Source of the DNA: Alcaligenaceae bacterium
GTDB taxonomy: Bacteria > Pseudomonadota > Gammaproteobacteria > Burkholderiales > Burkholderiaceae_B
Direction of reading: 5' to 3'
NCBI GenBank assembly: GCA_013416435.1
Contig: JACCEN010000004.1
Coordinates: forward strand, 62,001-126,000
DNA: 64,000 bases
Within the stretch, counting starts at the first letter, position 1; each line of letters opens with the position of its first letter. Positions 44,152 through 52,707 of this stretch are shown piece by piece. A model generated the notes under the pieces. It searched no databases. It was not told the DNA's origin and saw nothing but the letters and a program-made list of their open reading frames with translations. The position numbers and the translations under genes were made by a program.

Positions 44152-45069
44152 ATGCTTGGCATCAGCGTCCGACAACTGGAAGTCTTCGTGGCGGTGGCAT
44201 CGGCCGGCACAGTCAGCGCGGCGGCGCAACGCCTGTTCCTGACTCAGCCCGCCGTCAGCATGGCCTTGGCCGAGCTGGAGCGGCAACTGAGCGCCCAGCT
44301 GTTCGACCGCGATCGGGGCCGCCTGCACCTTAGTCCGCGCGGACGGGAACTGCTGCCCGCCGCGCAAGAAGTCATCGAACGCATACAGGAAATGCAGCAC
44401 CAGGCCGACCATCCCATCGTCCTGACGGGCGAACTGAGAGTCGGCGCAAGCAACACGGTCGGCAATTACCTGGTCGGCGACTTGCTGGGGCCTTTCGTCA
44501 GCCGGCATCCTGAAGTCTCGCTGCAGGTCAGCGTCGACAATACGGAAGCCATCACTGCCGGCCTTCTCGACCACAGTCTCGACGTCGGCTGCGTAGAAGG
44601 GCCCGTCAATCATCATCAACTGGAAGCCCTGCCCTGGCGCGATGACGCGCTGGTCGTCTGCGCCGCCGCGACCGACCCGCTTGCACATCAGCCTGCGCTG
44701 AAGACTCGGCATTTCAAAGATGCGAAGTGGATATTGCGCGAGCACGGCTCGGCCATGCGTGCCCAGGCCGAACTTGCGCTCAGTTCCCTGCCGCCGGGCA
44801 AGATACTTTTGGAATTGGGCCAGGTGGAAGCCATCAAGCAGGCGGTGATCGCCGGCCTGGGAATCGCCTGCCTGCCTCAAGCCGCTGTTTCAGAATCTGT
44901 TTCCACCGGCAGGCTGGTCATCCTGCATACGCCTTTTCTCAATCTGCATCGGCGGCTGTCGCTGGTGCTGCACAAGTCCAGGTATCGCGGGGTGCTCATC
45001 GAAGCCTTCGTCGCCAGCTTGATACCCGCCGACCCGGACACAGCCAACGCCAGGAGCTCCATACCATGA
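44152..45069 (+). CDS. LysR-family regulator (YeiE/CbbR-like)
   Basis: Transcription regulator, 305 residues. N-terminal winged helix-turn-helix (LEVFVAVASAGTVSAAAQRL then FLTQPAVSMALAELERQL) and a C-terminal effector-binding domain (QLEALPWRDDALVVCAAATD, LGQVEAIKQAVIAGLGIACL). Divergent from the YeiH gene it probably controls. Its stop overlaps the patatin ATG (ATGA), so the two are co-translated. Confidence 0.9.
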   Translation: MLGISVRQLEVFVAVASAGTVSAAAQRLFLTQPAVSMALAELERQLSAQLFDRDRGRLHLSPRGRELLPAAQEVIERIQEMQHQADHPIVLTGELRVGASNTVGNYLVGDLLGPFVSRHPEVSLQVSVDNTEAITAGLLDHSLDVGCVEGPVNHHQLEALPWRDDALVVCAAATDPLAHQPALKTRHFKDAKWILREHGSAMRAQAELALSSLPPGKILLELGQVEAIKQAVIAGLGIACLPQAAVSESVSTGRLVILHTPFLNLHRRLSLVLHKSRYRGVLIEAFVASLIPADPDTANARSSIP

Positions 45070-46262
45070 ACAGTGCAGATGCCGTGCCGCGGATCACCGT
45101 GCCTCCCTATGAAACCATTGCCCTCGTTCTGCAGGGCGGCGGAGCGCTGGGCGCCTATCAGGCGGGCGTGTTTCAGGGCTTGCATGAAGCCGGCATCGAA
45201 TTGCACCACCTGTCCGGCATATCGATAGGCGCGCTGAATACGGCGATCATCGCCGGCAATCCGCCCCACCGGCGCGTGGAGCGCCTGCTGGAGTTCTGGG
45301 AAACGATCTGCCAACCGTACGTAGGCCCGCCTCTGTCGCCCTTCATAGAGCAAACGCTTTTCAATATCAACGACACCGTACGGCAGACCATGAGTGCCGT
45401 GCAGGCCGGGAGCGCACTCTTCAATGGCCAGAAAGGCTTCTTCCGTCCCCGGTTTCCCCCACCGCCCTCGGTCTCACCCGGCGATGAAGCCACGGCAAGC
45501 TATTACGACACCACTGCCCTGAAGCAGACGCTCGAAGACCTGTGCGACTTCGACCTCATCAATTCCGGCGCCATGCAAGTATCGGTGGGCGCGGTCAATG
45601 TGCGCAGCGGCAACTTCGTCTACTTCGACAACGCCAAAATACGCCTGCGCGCCGAGCATTTCATGGCGTCCGGCGCGCTGCCACCGGCTTTCGCCGCGGT
45701 GGAAATAGACGGCGAACGCTACTGGGATGGCGGCCTGGTGTCGAACACGCCGCTGGCGCAAGTGCTGGATACCCGTCCTCAAAAAGATACGCTCGCCTTC
45801 CAGGTCGACCTATGGAGCGCCCGCGGCGCCCCGCCCACCAACATGAGCGAAGTTTCCGACCGCATGAAAGACATCCGGTACTCCAGCCGGACCCGCATGG
45901 TCACCGAGCGCCTGCGCTGGGAACAGTACGTCAGGCATGTCATGCAGCACGTGCTGGACAAGGTGCCTGAAGACATTCGCGCCAGCGACCCATATTGCCG
46001 CATGGCGAAGGAGCTGGCCTGCGCGAAGCGATACAACGTCATACACCTTATATACCGCAACCGCCCTTACGAGAAACACTACAAGGACTTCCAGTTCGGC
46101 CTGAGCACGATGCGCGAGCACTGGTCCAGCGGGCTGGAGGACATCCGCCAGACACTGGCCGACCCAGCCCGCCTGGCCATGCCCGAAAACGCCTCCGGCT
46201 TCGTCACGCACGACGTCCACCGAGAGGAAATAGAACGGCTGATGGGAGGAGCAGGCAAGTGA
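45066..46262 (+). CDS. Patatin-like phospholipase with DUF3734
   Basis: Predicted lipid acyl hydrolase, 398 residues. Oxyanion loop LQGGGALGAYQAG, nucleophile Ser53 in GISIG, and catalytic Asp221 in YWDGGLVSNTPL make a complete Ser-Asp dyad. The C-terminal third (about 290-390) fits the DUF3734 extension found in a subset of bacterial patatins, some tied to polyhydroxyalkanoate or membrane lipid turnover. Start overlaps the LysR stop. Confidence 0.9.
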   Translation: MNSADAVPRITVPPYETIALVLQGGGALGAYQAGVFQGLHEAGIELHHLSGISIGALNTAIIAGNPPHRRVERLLEFWETICQPYVGPPLSPFIEQTLFNINDTVRQTMSAVQAGSALFNGQKGFFRPRFPPPPSVSPGDEATASYYDTTALKQTLEDLCDFDLINSGAMQVSVGAVNVRSGNFVYFDNAKIRLRAEHFMASGALPPAFAAVEIDGERYWDGGLVSNTPLAQVLDTRPQKDTLAFQVDLWSARGAPPTNMSEVSDRMKDIRYSSRTRMVTERLRWEQYVRHVMQHVLDKVPEDIRASDPYCRMAKELACAKRYNVIHLIYRNRPYEKHYKDFQFGLSTMREHWSSGLEDIRQTLADPARLAMPENASGFVTHDVHREEIERLMGGAGK

Positions 46263-46378
46263 GGGGTCAGCCCCCGGTCGCGGACGAAGTGGGGGTCAGG
46301 CCCCGCAGGGGGTCTGACCCCATCCAGCTTTCAAGCCGAGGGGGCCGAGGGGTCAGACCCCGGACGGGGTCTGACCCC
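46263..46378. repeat. Palindrome cluster 12 (two copies plus a half)
   Basis: Half-element at 46263-46276; full copies at 46292-46321 (A-to-G in the left arm gives a G-T pair) and 46349-46378 (spacer GGAC). Between the convergent patatin and EamA genes. Confidence 0.93.
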
Positions 46379-46388
46379 ATCCCCTTCA

Positions 46389-47324
46389 TCAAGTCCGCCG
46401 CGTGCGCGCCAGCACCACGGCTCCGGCCAGCGTAAAGGCGGTACCCACCAATTGCAAGGTGGTGATCGGCTCATCCAGCAGCCAACCAGCAAGAAACAGC
46501 ACCGACACCGGCCCCAGCAATCCCAGTTGGGCCGTCATGGGAGCGCCGATTCTTGCCACCGCCCACATGGTCATGAAAGTGGGCATGACGGTATGGACGA
46601 CCGCATGCAGAATGGACAGCCAATAGACCGGCGCGGGCTGCACAAGTCCTTGCAGGCCCTTGATCGCAAGAAAATGGGCGATGCTGAAACCGGCCGACAC
46701 GGACATGGCGTAGGCGACCAGGCGGGTCGCCCCCACACGCTGAATGATCTGGCCTGAGGAAATGAGATAAAAGGCGTAAGTCAAAGCGGAACCCATGACG
46801 AACGCCGAGCCCAGCATGACGCCATCTCCGGTCAGCGACAGATCCTGGACAAAGACAAAAACGACGCCCAGGTAGGACAGCGCCAGCGCCGCCCATTGGC
46901 CACGGGAAATGACTTGCTTCAAATACAGCGCGGACAGCAGCAATACAAAAGTGGGGGAAAGAAACAGTATCAGCCGCTCCAGACCGGCGGAGATATATTC
47001 CAGCCCCAGGAAGTCCAGATAACTGGATAGGTAATACCCCAGAAACCCGAGAAAAATGATCTGCAGGCTCTCCCGCCAAGTCAGTCGGGGAAGTTCACCG
47101 CGACCGGCCAGCCGGGCCTGCATGCAAGCCACCACGGCAAAGAACGGCAGGGACAACAGCATGCGAAACCCGATGACGGTCAGCGCATCCACGCCGTATC
47201 GATACGTCAGCTTGGCCACGATGGCCTTGGCCGAAAACAGGACCGCTCCCGTCGCTGCAAACACAAAACCCAGCCAGAATTCCTTGCTTCGTGGTTTGGT
47301 GCTGCGGGTAAGAGATGCGGACAT
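46389..47324 (-). CDS. EamA/DMT-family transporter
   Basis: Ten-helix drug/metabolite-type permease, two EamA repeats; 311 residues from the ATG at 47324. Segments include EFWLGFVFAATGAVLFSAKA, YYLSSYLDFLGLEYISAGLE and ARIGAPMTAQLGLLGPVSVL. Substrate unknown. A frame upstream to 47441 exists but adds a non-membrane stretch without a ribosome site; none is strong at 47324 either. Confidence 0.86.
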   Translation of the reverse strand: MSASLTRSTKPRSKEFWLGFVFAATGAVLFSAKAIVAKLTYRYGVDALTVIGFRMLLSLPFFAVVACMQARLAGRGELPRLTWRESLQIIFLGFLGYYLSSYLDFLGLEYISAGLERLILFLSPTFVLLLSALYLKQVISRGQWAALALSYLGVVFVFVQDLSLTGDGVMLGSAFVMGSALTYAFYLISSGQIIQRVGATRLVAYAMSVSAGFSIAHFLAIKGLQGLVQPAPVYWLSILHAVVHTVMPTFMTMWAVARIGAPMTAQLGLLGPVSVLFLAGWLLDEPITTLQLVGTAFTLAGAVVLARTRRT

Positions 47325-47518
47325 AGACGGAATCGATGAAATGAAGACGGCCAAAGAGATGGACGGCACGAAGAAGCAAGGCGCTATTTTGCCCGATATG
47401 CCCTGTTGCTGGCAAAGAAGTGCCGCGGGCGGGCCATTCAAATAGATACGCTATAATGCGGCCTGCTTCGGCGAGACGATGCATGGCGGCAAATTGAGTG
47501 AAGCTCTTCCAATGCAAC

Positions 47519-47547
47519 TTGCATGCCTTTAATTTTTCATGTTATAG
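47519..47547 (+). promoter_or_regulatory. Promoter of tRNA-Asn
   Basis: TTGCAT (47519-47524), 17-base spacer, TTATAG (47542-47547); transcription would start about 11 bases before the tRNA. The spacer is AT-rich. Confidence 0.7.
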
Positions 47548-47564
47548 TCTTGCTTCTTTGATGT

Positions 47565-47640
47565 TCCCCGATAGCTCAGTCGGTAGAGCGACGGACTGTT
47601 AATCCGCAGGTCACTGGTTCGAACCCAGTTCGGGGAGCCA
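47565..47640 (+). tRNA. tRNA-Asn(GTT)
   Basis: A 76-nt cloverleaf with acceptor stem TCCCCGA/TCGGGGA, discriminator G, encoded CCA, T-loop TTCGAAC, and anticodon GTT at 47598-47600. A terminator follows 20 bases later. Confidence 0.97.
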
Positions 47641-47659
47641 CCGAATACCGAAGAAAATC

Positions 47660-47695
47660 AAGCCCTTAGCGTTTCATGCGCCAAGGGCTTTTTTC
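47660..47695 (+). terminator. Terminator after tRNA-Asn
   Basis: Stem AAGCCCTT (47660-47667) with AAGGGCTT (47683-47690) followed by a run of T residues; intrinsic terminator for the tRNA transcript. Confidence 0.85.
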
Positions 47696-47817
47696 TTGCC
47701 TGTGACGGTATGACGCCATGCTGTCGCACATCCAGTACCTTAGCCTGTCGCTGACGGATCTTCTTTTTCCCCAGCAGGCGGGTCGTATGCTTTCGAAGGC
47801 AGTGGTGCTGTTCTCAA

Positions 47818-48102
47818 TCAGTGTTCCTTCCCCGCGTAGATCCACATGGGCTCCGTTCTGCCTGCCCTCACAAAGCCCAGCGATTTGTAGAAGTCAACGG
47901 CCTCGCCATCTGCAGTAAGCATTATCTGGTGAAAATCCGAATATCTCTCTAGCATAGACGCCATCATCTTCCGCCCTACCCCATGCCTATGAAATTGTGG
48001 CAGCACGAACACGCTGTCGGAAAGCGAAACCTCAATATACATACAATCTCCGTCCTGAAGGCACATTAACACCTGTAAACGAATCATTAAAGTCCGTATC
48101 AA
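47818..48102 (-). pseudogene. Truncated GNAT acetyltransferase
   Basis: The 94-residue frame carries only the C-terminal half of a GNAT domain: SDSVFVLPQFHRHGVGRKMM is the acetyl-CoA loop (Q/R-x-x-G-x-G/A-like) and DFYKSLGFVRAGRTEPMW the last motif. Complete single-domain members run about 130-150 residues; the N-terminal strands are missing and no in-frame extension exists upstream. Probably a remnant. The surrounding 180 bases on either side show no other gene. Confidence 0.6.
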
Positions 48103-48247
48103 AAAAATGGAGTCTCAACTACACAGGACCCGTATGAATTGTTTCAAATGAAAAGCACTTCAACGAGCTTACCTGGCGTAGAGTGCTCGGGTAGCACGTA
48201 CACTATGCTCGTCTTGGATCCTCCTCGACTTGTGAACAGGATCCAAT

Positions 48248-48442
48248 ATGAAGCTCCAATCACCGACGGCGCCCGGCAAGGGCGCCAATAACCGCGCGCC
48301 GGTAGCTGCGCCTTCTGCGACCGCTCCTCAGCATGAGGTAGAGGCCGACGACGAAATTCGCATTCAAGTACGGAATCGGATCCGACTCATAGAAAAGCGC
48401 AGAAGCTCTCGCAGTCGCAACGCTGAGGGCAGCCAAAAATAG
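48248..48442 (+). CDS. Small basic hypothetical protein
   Basis: A 64-residue ORF, basic and Ser/Arg/Ala-rich (ends IEKRRSSRSRNAEGSQK). No family recognised; likely disordered. First of three small plus-strand ORFs with short gaps in a region without other genes, between tRNA-Asn and tRNA-fMet. Could be spurious. Confidence 0.4.
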   Translation: MKLQSPTAPGKGANNRAPVAAPSATAPQHEVEADDEIRIQVRNRIRLIEKRRSSRSRNAEGSQK

Positions 48443-48458
48443 CCATGGAGACACCCTT

Positions 48459-48674
48459 ATGCATGAAACTGTCGAGAGCCTGCCGGTCATAAGCCAAAAC
48501 GGGGAGCGATTGCTGATTAAACGTGTCACCGCCCATGAGGTCCGACGACTCACTGACGGTGGCGAGATACCTGCCAGCGCACGCGCCTATCTACCGGATG
48601 GGACAGAGGTCGGGGAGCTCATGAACGGCGAGTTCGTTGATCGAGGCACTGATACGTTCTATAAGCCTGTTTAG
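48459..48674 (+). CDS. Small hypothetical protein
   Basis: 71 residues (starts MHETVESLPVISQNGERLLI, ends DRGTDTFYKPV) with a mixed beta-rich composition. No family recognised. GGAG lies 8-10 bases before the ATG. It follows the previous ORF after 16 bases and precedes another after 14, like a small operon. Confidence 0.5.
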   Translation: MHETVESLPVISQNGERLLIKRVTAHEVRRLTDGGEIPASARAYLPDGTEVGELMNGEFVDRGTDTFYKPV

Positions 48675-48688
48675 CCAGTGGATGCCGC

Positions 48689-48919
48689 ATGGAAGACGAT
48701 TACGCATTTGCTTTACAGATACTCGACCAACTGAATGGAGTCGAGGAGTTCGGCGCCGCCTACTATCAGCAGCGTTCGGATAGGATTCGCGAACTGGCAG
48801 ATCAGCACCAAGCGGATTCAGACCAAATTTTTGCCGTTTTGGTCGATGCCATCCGACTTGACATCAAAGCGCACCCGAACCAGGAACGTTTGCAGTACCT
48901 GCTCAATAAGAACGCTTAG
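48689..48919 (+). CDS. Small helical hypothetical protein
   Basis: 76 residues, predicted helical and acidic (MEDDYAFALQILDQLNGVEE, YYQQRSDRIRELADQHQADS). No family recognised. Last of the three ORFs; the next 127 bases up to the tRNA terminator hold nothing I can name. Confidence 0.5.
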   Translation: MEDDYAFALQILDQLNGVEEFGAAYYQQRSDRIRELADQHQADSDQIFAVLVDAIRLDIKAHPNQERLQYLLNKNA

Positions 48920-49046
48920 CGTCCCGCAGAAACGCAAGCCCTGTCGACCTCGAAGGGTGGACTGAAACCTCGGGCTAATTTCTCGAGCGTCTATTGAATC
49001 CTTTGTTCTTTCGTCTGCGCAGTGACGTTACGTGACAAGGCAAAAT

Positions 49047-49080
49047 AAAACCCCGGCATGATTTCTCGTGCCGGGGTTTT
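49047..49080 (-). terminator. Terminator of tRNA-fMet
   Basis: AAAACCCCGGCATG and CGTGCCGGGGTTTT form a 14-bp near-perfect stem with a 6-nt loop, followed on the minus strand by a T-rich tail. It lies four bases past the tRNA 3' end; symmetric enough to work in both directions. Confidence 0.85.
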
Positions 49081-49084
49081 GTTC

Positions 49085-49161
<77 letters not shown>

Positions 49162-49174
49162 TCTGACCAAATGA

Positions 49175-49200
49175 AAGCCCCGCCGCATTAGGCGGGGCTT
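49175..49200 (-). terminator. GC-rich hairpin upstream of tRNA-fMet
   Basis: AAGCCCCGCC and GGCGGGGCTT, a 10-bp perfect stem with a 6-nt loop. On the minus strand it is followed by TTTC and could end transcription from the RidA side before the tRNA; the T-run is short. Confidence 0.5.
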
Positions 49201-49326
49201 CTAAATTTATATCGAGTGCAAAACGCACTGTATCGATAGACAGCATTTTAGGACAGAAAAAGGATTACGTCAATTGATGCATCCTGAGCTTATCAATCCT
49301 GAGCCACCTCGCCATATAAGGTTTCG

Positions 49327-49746
49327 TCACGTCCTGCCGAGCACCGCAATCAGATCCACCTCGACCAGCATGCCTGGCCATGCCAGAGCCGAGATCACCA
49401 GCAAAGTGTGAGCAGGTGCAGGCATGCCCTGAAAAGCCTCTTTGCGCGCACGGTGATATTCGGGCAATAAACGCGCGTCCAGCAAATAAGCCGTGATTTT
49501 GACGACATCGGACAGTTCTGCGCCATGCTTGGCCAAGACTTGCGCGGCCTTTTTATACGCTAATTGTGTCTGGGCATAGACATCGCCTATGCACTGGATA
49601 TCGCCTGCTTGCTCGCCAAGTGCTTCGGCGCCTATTCCCGACAGGTATAGCGTTGTGCCTGGCCCGCTCACCGTTACAACCTCGGCGAATAAATCACGAG
49701 ACCATGCAGCAGAAGGATGAAAATGCTTCTGGAATGTATCAGTCAT
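49327..49746 (-). CDS. RidA/YjgF-family protein
   Basis: Member of the Rid superfamily, whose best-known members hydrolyse reactive enamine/imine intermediates. 139 residues from the ATG at 49746. Typical: LYLSGIGAEALGEQAGDIQC, VYAQTQLAYKKAAQVLAKHG and PEYHRARKEAFQG. The Arg that binds substrate carboxylate in canonical RidA (in the GNPxxR region) is not clearly present (MPAPAHTLLVISALAWPGML), so it belongs to a divergent subgroup. Confidence 0.85.
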   Translation of the reverse strand: MTDTFQKHFHPSAAWSRDLFAEVVTVSGPGTTLYLSGIGAEALGEQAGDIQCIGDVYAQTQLAYKKAAQVLAKHGAELSDVVKITAYLLDARLLPEYHRARKEAFQGMPAPAHTLLVISALAWPGMLVEVDLIAVLGRT

Positions 49747-49846
49747 GACCGTCTTCCGAAATTTGGATTGATGATCAGTATAACGACAAGCCAGCGCGTT
49801 CAACTACGCCGCTATTCAGTCGGCCAGGCAGGGAGCTGCTTGAGGC

Positions 49847-50826
49847 TTAAGTATCGCCGTCAGCAGATATTCGGGACTGCACGTCCACCACGCATGCCTT
49901 GCACTCCGGGCCGCCGCCCATGGCCACATGCTGATTGGCGACGAAGGTGAACAGCGACGCATTGCTCAGTTGAGCTACAGCCTCTTGGGAATTCTGATAG
50001 GGCGTTGCGGGGTCGCCCGTCGAACCCCAGACCATGATGGCTGGGAAACCTTGCGCCTTGTAATCGCGCCGCACCGGATCGGGATCTACCGGCAAATAGA
50101 CACAGGGCCGATTGATATTGGCCTGTACCGCTCCGGTCAGCGGCGCGGCGGCTGCCGCCCGCGTGACCATGGCCTCGTAGGCGTCTCCCCGCCGCAGCGG
50201 CTGGTCCATGCAGCTTGTCCATACCAGCACGGAAAGCAGCGTTACCCAGCCCGAAGACAGTGTGATGGGGCCGCCTTTGTAATGCAGTGTTGCCGGCTGG
50301 CTATGGGCCAAGGCCTGCATTTGGCGGAACCCGCCCTCGGGGTCGGCGCTGATGAGGCACTGGCCGGCGTTTTCCTTGCACCAGACAAAGAAGGCCTCCA
50401 GGCCTTTTTGCCAGCCTACGGCCTGGCTGACGAGAATGTCTTCGCCGCCATGCGCGGGATTGACCACGCCGTCGATGATCATGGCGCGCACATGGGTTGG
50501 ATACATGTCGGCATACAGAATGCCCACCTCTGTACCGTAGGAAACGCCCAGGTAGGTCAGCCCCGCGTCGCCCACGGCGCGACGCAGCACCTCGAGATCG
50601 CGCACCACGTTCATCGTACCCATATGCAGCATCACCGGGTCGCTTTGGCAGGTGTTGGCATAGGCGGCTGCGGCGCTGGCCAGCACAGCCGAAGCGCCGG
50701 GGCGGACGTCGGCCAGGTCCTGGTGTTTTCCCATGGGCTTCGGCATAGTCCAGCGGCGACAGCCCAGCCCAGCAAGCCGGCCAGCCCGATTCGGCGGCCC
50801 AGGTTCCAGATTGGTTTCTTGTGCAT
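49847..50826 (-). pseudogene. Decayed TAP-type alpha/beta hydrolase
   Basis: The main frame (49847-50746) carries the C-terminal two thirds of a tripeptidyl-aminopeptidase-like hydrolase: MGTMNVVRDLEVLRRAVGDA, nucleophile Ser in YLGVSYGTEVGILYADMYP, and a TAP-like C-terminal domain with PAIMVWGSTGDPATPYQ and the His in VANQHVAMGG. Upstream in other frames are a signal-peptide-like start (MHKKPIWNLGRRIGLAGLLG, from 50826) and SPLDYAEAHGK, the start of the hydrolase core. The oxyanion-loop segment between them (roughly 100 residues) is missing, so the gene looks frameshifted and internally deleted. Confidence 0.7.
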
Positions 50827-51035
50827 GGCGCTTGCCGCAGCTTCGGCCCAGTAGCCTTTGGTTTTCGCCAGAATTTATCAGCTTTATCTGCGTTTTTCAA
50901 TGATAAGAGCCATGCGCCGTCGCGCGCACCACAGCCCGACCCATCAATGGCGCAATGATGGCGAAAGCCAATGACTTTCGCATTCCGTAGCGCCGTGTTG
51001 ATTTCTGCAAGCGGCACTTGCGGAATAGTGACAGC

Positions 51036-51272
51036 TCATCTGATAGAGTTGCGGAGCAGCTTCGCAATCGCAGCCTGATTCAGGCGGGCCGCCTCGTGCT
51101 CGGCGTAGTCGCGCTCTCCCGGCTCATACGAACCCTCATAAAGACATGCGCGGCGGTTCGACTTGCACTCATCGCTGCGAACCGCGGTATCGGAACTGAT
51201 CACGGAGCATCCCGCGACAAGTCCGACAAAAAAAAGAGCTGCGCCACATCGGATCAAAGCTCGAATGGACAT
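51036..51272 (-). CDS. Small lipoprotein
   Basis: 78-residue predicted lipoprotein: basic start, hydrophobic core and lipobox (RCGAALFFVGLVAGC). The mature part has two Cys (ECKSNRRACLYEGSYEPGER) and is polar. No family recognised. GTAGGGA upstream of the ATG at 51272 is an acceptable ribosome site. Confidence 0.65.
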   Translation of the reverse strand: MSIRALIRCGAALFFVGLVAGCSVISSDTAVRSDECKSNRRACLYEGSYEPGERDYAEHEAARLNQAAIAKLLRNSIR

Positions 51273-51470
51273 TTTCCCTACCTTACATAATTGCTGTAGC
51301 CACTTTCATAACCCGCCTTCGAGAGCCCGTCCTGCCGCCGGCGCATGTCGAATGCCGCTTCCCCCAAGAGAAGCATGATAGTTCGACAGCAGGCACCGGA
51401 GTGTGTCATATCGTTGCACAGTTCAGATCCGCGTCGGCCAGCCGGCAATGGATCTACTGATCCTGAGGCC

Positions 51471-51887
51471 CTATGGTTGCCAGGCGGGATTCCAGACGGC
51501 TTCCCAGACGTGATTATCCGGGTCCAGGAAGTACCCCGCATAGCCGCCCCAGAAGGTGTCGTTCGCCGGCTTCAGGATGACGGCGCCCGCCGCTTCCGCC
51601 TGCCGCATCACGTCGTCCACTTCGGCTTTGGACGTAACGTTATGCGCGAGCATCATCTCGGTTGCGGAAGGCCTTCCGACAGGCCGGCCGATTTCATGCG
51701 CGATGCTGGCACGCGGCCAGAGCGCCAGGCGCAGGCCGGGCTGAAGGTCAAAAAAGACCACCGCGCCATGGTCGAATTCCGTGCCGACAATTCCTTCGGT
51801 TTCGAACCCCAGGCCGTCCCGATAAAAGCGCAATGACCTGTCCAGGTCGTCCACCCCTAGGGTGATGAAATTGATCCGTGGTTGCAT
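51471..51887 (-). CDS. VOC/glyoxalase-fold protein
   Basis: Vicinal-oxygen-chelate superfamily protein, 138 residues from the ATG at 51887. Two beta-alpha-beta-beta-beta motifs: NFITLGVDDLDRSLRFYRDG and LKPANDTFWGGYAGYFLDPD then NHVWEAVWNP. Candidate metal ligands are His near EFDHGAVVFFDL and the Glu in VWEAVW. Function unknown. A longer frame upstream translates the palindrome at 51940 and is rejected as the start. Confidence 0.82.
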   Translation of the reverse strand: MQPRINFITLGVDDLDRSLRFYRDGLGFETEGIVGTEFDHGAVVFFDLQPGLRLALWPRASIAHEIGRPVGRPSATEMMLAHNVTSKAEVDDVMRQAEAAGAVILKPANDTFWGGYAGYFLDPDNHVWEAVWNPAWQP

Positions 51888-51939
51888 GCCGCTTTTCTCT
51901 TCGAACAATCGAACGAAAAATATACCATTGCCGTGGCAT

Positions 51940-51969
51940 GGGGTCAGACCCCATCCGGGGTCTGACCCC
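51940..51969. repeat. Palindrome copy 13
   Basis: Full copy with spacer ATCC, located between two divergent genes (VOC protein and carbonic anhydrase), about 88 bases before the latter's start. Confidence 0.96.
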
Positions 51970-52056
51970 TCGAACACCTCGGTCCCCATGTTTTATTGTC
52001 AGCATCCCGCCACAGGGCGTAAAATTTCCAGGTTTACCAATTCAAAAGGAATCAGT

Positions 52057-52698
52057 GTGTTTCCATCAAGGCTGTATGACGGGTACAAGGCTTTTCTAGA
52101 CGGCCGGCTATGCCGGGAAAAAAAGCGCTATGAGGATCTGGCCGAATCCGGGCAGCATCCGGAGATCATGGTCATCGGCTGCGGTGATTCGCGCGTCGCG
52201 CCCGAAATCATCTTTGATGCGGGCCCCGGCGAAATTTTCGTCATACGCAACATCGCCAATCTCGTCCCTCCTTGCGAGCCGGACACCCAGACTTCTTTCC
52301 ACGGCACCAGCGCCGCGATCGAATTCGCCGTCAACGCCTTGAAGGTAAAGCACATCGTTGTGCTAGGACATGCCAGCTGCGGCGGCGTGGCGGCTTTCGC
52401 CAACCAAAGCCCGCCGCTGACAAAGCGCGACTTCATCGGCAAGTGGATGTCGCAGATCGCGCCGGTGGCCGAACGTGTCGGCGCGCCGGGCGCCGACCGC
52501 CAAAGCTGGATACGACAGCTGGAATGGGCGGTCGTGGAATACAGCCTGGAAAACCTGATGAGCTTCCCCACGGTGCGCGAGGAGGTCGAAAAAGGCGCCT
52601 TGACGCTGCATGGCGCTTATTTCGGCATCAGCACGGGGCTGCTCTTTATACGCGACCCGAACACCAAGGAATTCGTGGCGTATCGCGACGCGGCATAG
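52057..52698 (+). CDS. Beta-class carbonic anhydrase
   Basis: Zinc enzyme interconverting CO2 and bicarbonate. 213 residues from the GTG at 52057, which has AGGA seven bases upstream and gives MFPSRLYDGYKAFLDGRL. Zinc ligands and dyad: Cys42, Asp44, Arg46 in CGDSRVAPE, and His105, Cys108 in GHASCGG. C-terminus typical (LHGAYFGISTGLLFI). Convergent with the TerC gene only nine bases away. Confidence 0.92.
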   Translation: MFPSRLYDGYKAFLDGRLCREKKRYEDLAESGQHPEIMVIGCGDSRVAPEIIFDAGPGEIFVIRNIANLVPPCEPDTQTSFHGTSAAIEFAVNALKVKHIVVLGHASCGGVAAFANQSPPLTKRDFIGKWMSQIAPVAERVGAPGADRQSWIRQLEWAVVEYSLENLMSFPTVREEVEKGALTLHGAYFGISTGLLFIRDPNTKEFVAYRDAA

Positions 52699-52707
52699 GT
52701 CGCTGCT

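Noticed and set aside
47565-48247. Integrated element at tRNA-Asn
   Set aside because: No integrase, no direct repeat of the tRNA 3' end found by eye, so only noted as a possible accessory region.
51278-51376. A 32-residue ORF directly before the small lipoprotein
   Set aside because: No ribosome site and no family resemblance; too weak to report as a gene.
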